Assembly (NCBI GenBank): GCA_000729835.1
Contig: JFHB01000390.1
Location: forward strand, 1 to 11,929
Source: Atkinsonella hypoxylon
Taxonomy: Eukaryota; Ascomycota; Sordariomycetes; Hypocreales; Clavicipitaceae
Length of the DNA stretch: 11,929 bases
Direction: 5' to 3'
The notes below the pieces were generated by a model that did not search any database, was not told the origin of the DNA, and saw nothing but the letters and a program-made list of their open reading frames with translations. This document shows, piece by piece, positions 8,444 to 11,929 of this stretch. Position numbers and translations under genes: made by a program. Positions within the stretch are counted from its first letter, which is position 1; every line of letters begins with the position of its first letter.

Positions 8444-8766
8444 TATTATAGACTTAAGCCTTAGGCTTAGGTCTTTTAGTAGAGAGAGAATAGCAGAAGA
8501 GAAATAGAGATCTATATAGGTAAAGGGATAGAAGTAAACTGTATTTATCTAGAGGTTAGCTAGGCTTCACTAGGCCCTAGAGAGAGGACCTTAGCTATAG
8601 AGTATATACTAAAAGAGGCTCCTAAGGGGATAGACCTACCCCTAGATATATAGTATAGGGGCATAGGGAGGCTTCTAGTTCCTTCTCTCTTCCTCCTTTC
8701 CTCCCTATAATTATAGTTCTTATTATAGACGCTAGTTAGCAGCAGCTCCTAGGCCAGTCCATTACA
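8444..8766 (+). repeat. 3' LTR
   Basis: This 323-bp partner of the 5' LTR starts TATTATAGACTTAAG, its first dinucleotide mutated from TG, and ends ATTACA with the canonical CA intact. By hand count it differs from the 5' LTR at about 37 sites, all transitions, with no gap. Its first 110 bp carry most of the T and A states at these sites, whereas its outer 200 bp are closer to the ancestral sequence. It would have provided the polyadenylation region for the genomic RNA. Confidence 0.92.
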
Positions 8767-8771
8767 ATATA
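8767..8771. repeat. Target site duplication, right copy
   Basis: ATATA follows the terminal CA of the 3' LTR and matches 675-679. It marks the outer boundary of the insertion on this side. Confidence 0.7.
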
Positions 8772-10117
8772 CCTATAATATAATGCTTTTCTTATAAATA
8801 TATTAAATAATACTTAGGATGTTGCTATAGCAACAGAATGTTAGTATATACGTAGCATATGCTCTATATATATACATATTAAATCGCTTAATTATAAGAC
8901 GCTAGCGATAGATTTAAAATTATATATATACAATATATATTATTTCCTTTCAATTTTCTACCTATATATGCTGTATATATATAATAATAACAATCTAAGC
9001 AATTAACTTTATTAACGATTCTATGCTAAAGGCAGCAAATCCCTCTTAGTTAGGCTATTATTATAGGCTAATTCCAGTCTCTTCTAATAGCCTAGCACTC
9101 TTAAAAATTAATACCTAGGTGTATAATCTATATACAGTATATATATAGTATATACTAAACTAATTATTTATAGGTGCAATATTATTATTAATTGCAGCAG
9201 TAAAATATATAGAAGAGGGTTCGCAGATAATATAGGTGTATATATACAACCTATATAATAAGGTAATAACTAATATATATCTAGTTCTATCGTTATATTT
9301 GCTAGTATTATCTAGGCAAAATGTAACTACTTAGTTAAGTAAATATTAAGCTTAAGGAGAAGGTTGTAGGTAAAAAGTAAGTGTATTATATACTGTATAT
9401 ATTTAGTTAATATTAATAATTAAATAGTGCAATTTAAAATTAGGTTTTATCTTATAGTTAGTGTAATATATAATACCTTTATAAACCTAGGTAAGCTTAG
9501 TATATACTATAAATATATACAGCACTTACTAATTTATTTTAGGCTTAGCTCTAAGACCTTATTACTTTAATAATTTATAGATAAGCTTAAGCTGCTTATA
9601 TAAGTAAAGGCTGCCTATATATATAATATATATTTTACTAATAATATATAGGCAGCAGAATAGTGTATTCTAGCTACAGTATAGTTATATATTCTACTAA
9701 CCTAGCTTAGCAGCAGGGAATTAATATTGTTAGCTGTTATAATATATACAGTATAACTCTAGTATATATAGTTAGAGTAATAGGTCTTTTAGGGTTTAGT
9801 CTTAAAGTAAACCTAACTAAGAGGTATATATAAAAGAGCTTTATTCTACAGTAGGTATATACTTACTATATATATAGAATATAATTGCAGACTTACTGTA
9901 ACAGAAAGGTTCTACTTTAAGAGAAGTAGTGCAACAATAAAATAAGGTAAATATAACTATTTTACCTATATATCTATTATATACTAACTATATAATAGAA
10001 GCAAATAACTTAGTACAGTAATTTAAATAAAGTATAAAAAAGCACTAAAAGGTATAAGCTAAATAAAAAAGAGAAGTAGAACCTATATTCTCTATATATT
10101 ATTGCTTTTTACGTTAC
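8772..10117. other. AT-rich right flank without recognisable genes
   Basis: I find no protein-like frame, RNA gene or element terminus here. The first few hundred bases (to about 9300) keep several sites that are missing elsewhere, such as TCAA at 8949, TCCA at 9072, TCG at 8884, 9220 and 9289 and CGAT near 8906 and 9016, so this part appears less mutated. There is a perfect 14-bp palindrome, GTTGCTATAGCAAC, at 8821-8834, and many TATATATA runs. The remainder is too degraded to classify. Confidence 0.6.
8821..8834. repeat. 14-bp perfect palindrome
   Basis: GTTGCTATAGCAAC is fully self-complementary and stands out because it contains G and C in a TA-dominated region. It could be a protein-binding site or simply chance. 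Nothing nearby suggests a function. Confidence 0.6.
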
Positions 10118-11400
10118 TAAGCAATTGTTTTATATTATAATGTCTTTATTCTATTATTTCCTATACTTAATTAGTATATAGTAGGTATATATAGGGTATA
10201 TATATACCTTCTTAAGTATATCTCTTTTCTTTTTAAGCTCTTAGATCTCTTTCTTAATTTAAAGCTTCTTTATTTTCTATAGTAATTAGCGCTTTCTACT
10301 AATAAGATATTAAAGATATCTATTATTTGCTGTACTTATGCTACTGCTGTCTATAGTGTTAAACTGCTGCTACTTATAATTAATTAGATCTTAACTAAAG
10401 TTAGATTAATTCTATACCTAAAGTTAGTATATATAGGCTATATAGAGTAAAGACTTAATATACTTTAGGCTTATCCTTAATTTTATAGTTTTATGCTAGC
10501 TTTAGTGTATATTTCTAAGAGTAAATAAAAAGAATATCCTAATTATCTTTATATATATCTAAGGTGTTTAATATATTAGCTACTTACATTTCTATTAGTA
10601 GTTAGGCATTATCTATATTATTATATATATTAGAGGTATTTAATATATTAGCTGCCTGCACTAATGTTAGTAGTTAAGCATTATCTATACCTTTATATAT
10701 ATTAGAGGTGTTTAATATATTAGCTACCTATATTGTTATTAGTAATTGCGCATTATCTATACCTTTATATATATTAGAGGTATTTAATATATTAGCTACT
10801 TATATTGCTGTTAGTAGTTGCATAAGGCAGATAGATATTAGTGTAAGGCTTAAACTTTAACTGCAGAATATATCCTATATATATAGTGTAAATATACTTA
10901 ATATTAGAGTAAGTAAATTGTAGAGGTTTCTTAGGTTCTATAGAAGGCTGCTATCTTTCTCTCTCCTTACTGCTTACCTACAATTTACCTTATCTTTTCT
11001 AATAATAGCTTTAGATATATACTACTTATAGAAAGTATCTTACTAAGTTGTGCTTACTCTCTCTTTAGTAGCTAACTTTACTTTATAATATTTCTTATAA
11101 GTAGCTTATTTTAACCTAATATAGAGTTAATATATACTTTACTTAAGATATTTATATATATATCTAAGGATTATAGCTAGAAAAGAGATCTTAATTCTAG
11201 TAGATAAATAATCTTCCTAATAGCTACTTTCTTCTATATTTATATTCTTTAAGGTATATATTCTCTATTTAGAAGATACCTTAAATATAGCTAGTATTAA
11301 TCTAGCTATTACTTAAGGCTAAAGCTTTAACTAAAACTAAGTCTAATAGTTTAAATATATATTGTATAAGCTAGCTATATATACTTTATATTCCTCTTAA
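10118..11400 (-). pseudogene. Possible broken gene with 24-residue repeats, family unknown
   Basis: One minus-strand frame reads with fewer stops than its neighbours, and those are TAA or TAG only. N to C it shows basic, helix-like stretches (KQATYKKYYKVKLATKERVS near 11090, then IIRKDKVNCR and AVRREKDSSLL near 10970). A tandem repeat of 24 codons follows (unit about NILNTSNIYKGIDNAxLL, x a stop), encoded by the 72-bp repeats at 10562-10826. The C-terminal part (below about 10390) is rich in codons that look like former Gln (VAAV*HYRQQ*HKYSK) and ends in a charged stretch (ENKEALN*ERDLRA*KEKR). The competing frame over 10850-11350 also gives some protein-like text, so the frame and both ends are uncertain. 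It may be a decayed transposase or an unrelated gene. Confidence 0.3.
10562..10826. repeat. 72-bp tandem repeat, about 3.7 copies
   Basis: The units start at 10562, 10634, 10706 and 10778, an exact 72-bp period. Each begins AGGTRTTTAATATATTAGCT and contains a TTAGTAGTT-like segment, GCATTATCTAT and a TATATATTAG end. The last copy is partial. Differences between copies are mostly transitions. The period is divisible by three and keeps one minus-strand frame across copies, which suits a repeated protein segment but does not prove coding. Confidence 0.85.
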
Positions 11401-11929
11401 GATAATATATCTAAAAGAGATATAATAAATTTTTTATCTAGTGCATTTTAATAAGACTTACGCTAGTTGCGCTCTATATATATATAGCAGAAGATTAATA
11501 GATATTTAAGATGCTCTTACTATATATATACTAAATACTTCTTATATAGGTAATTACCTAAGCCTATAAGTATTTTATTAGTATATAGCTGCTAAATAAG
11601 TTCTATATATTTACCTCTTACTTACTTTATATCTATATTATAAGTAATAGCTTAAACTCTACTTAATAGGCTAAAGTATATATAGTTAATATAGTGCTAT
11701 CTTATAATAGTACTACTTATAGCACTAAGATATTTAAATATTATAGAGAATATCTATATTATATAAGATTAGTATATTATATATAGAGAGTATATATAGA
11801 AGATATACCTACTTATAGCTAAATGCTGTTTAGCTTATAGTAATAATATATATAAAGGTCTCTTACACTATTATTTATTAACTAGAGGTATATATAAAAG
11901 AGAAGGTTATATATACTAGATATCTCTTT
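11401..11929. other. AT-rich right end, nothing clear
   Basis: The minus-strand frame of the preceding candidate gene can be extended into this stretch, but the text no longer looks protein-like and two frames compete. I see no RNA gene, repeat array or transposon terminus. The TA-rich composition and absence of TGA continue to the window end, so the degraded block extends beyond it. Confidence 0.45.

Larger units (their letters stand above)
680..8766 (+). mobile_element. Full-length, inactivated Ty3/gypsy chromovirus (LTR retrotransposon)
   Basis: The element is 8,087 bp: 323-bp LTRs around a 7,441-bp interior. Its order is LTR, gag, pol (PR-RT-RH-IN-chromodomain), an extra 2.4-kb region, polypurine tract, LTR. 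IN downstream of RT/RH indicates Ty3/gypsy, and the chromodomain at the end of IN indicates a chromovirus. Every catalytic centre I could locate carries at least one RIP-type substitution and the frames hold well over a hundred stops, so the copy cannot encode working proteins. I saw no frameshift in pol and no nested insertion, so decay was almost purely by point mutation. The primer binding site expected just after position 1002 is no longer recognisable. Confidence 0.93.

Noticed and set aside
10562..10826. CRISPR-like array
   Set aside because: The units are contiguous 72-bp tandem copies with no unique spacers, in eukaryote-like repeat DNA.

Overview
This window looks like an AT-rich, gene-poor block from a filamentous ascomycete genome that has been heavily altered by repeat-induced point mutation (RIP) or a very similar C-to-T process. 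TA steps dominate, every conceptual frame is broken by TAA or TAG, and by eye I find no TGA at all and only two TGG. All assignments come from reading the sequence by hand, with no database search.

The centre (680-8766, 8,087 bp) is one complete but dead LTR retrotransposon on the + strand. It has two 323-bp LTRs (680-1002 and 8444-8766), a 5-bp target duplication (ATATA at 675-679 and 8767-8771) and a polypurine tract (8426-8441). Gag (about 1042-2199, with a CCHC knuckle) lies in one frame. Pol (about 2154-6032) lies in the -1 frame relative to gag, in the order protease, reverse transcriptase, RNase H, integrase (H2C2 and DDE), C-terminal module and chromodomain. That order and the terminal chromodomain identify a Ty3/gypsy chromovirus (Metaviridae). 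Pol can be followed in one uninterrupted frame for about 1,290 codons. Its decay is almost entirely point transitions: catalytic Asp read as Asn, Glu as Lys, His and Cys as Tyr, and Gln and Trp as stops.

Between the end of pol and the 3' LTR are about 2.4 kb that ordinary chromoviruses do not need. The part at 6100-7515 contains an unrecognised antisense reading frame of about 470 codons. It is as intact as pol (stops of the TAA/TAG type only, no frame change) and rich in Ser, Thr, Pro, Asn and Tyr. It is the most interesting item in the window. Next come a 60-bp tandem duplication (7681-7800), direct and inverted repeats (8082-8139) and a hairpin with alternative pairings (8226-8277), then the polypurine tract.

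The flanks are also decayed. The left flank (1-674) holds a possible C-terminal remnant of a lysine-rich frame (146-406) and a 54-bp tandem repeat (469-620). The right flank has about 1.3 kb with no recognisable gene (8772-10100). Beyond it, a possible minus-strand broken gene (about 10118-11400) contains four 72-bp (24-codon) tandem repeats. No tRNA, rRNA, CRISPR or intact gene is visible.
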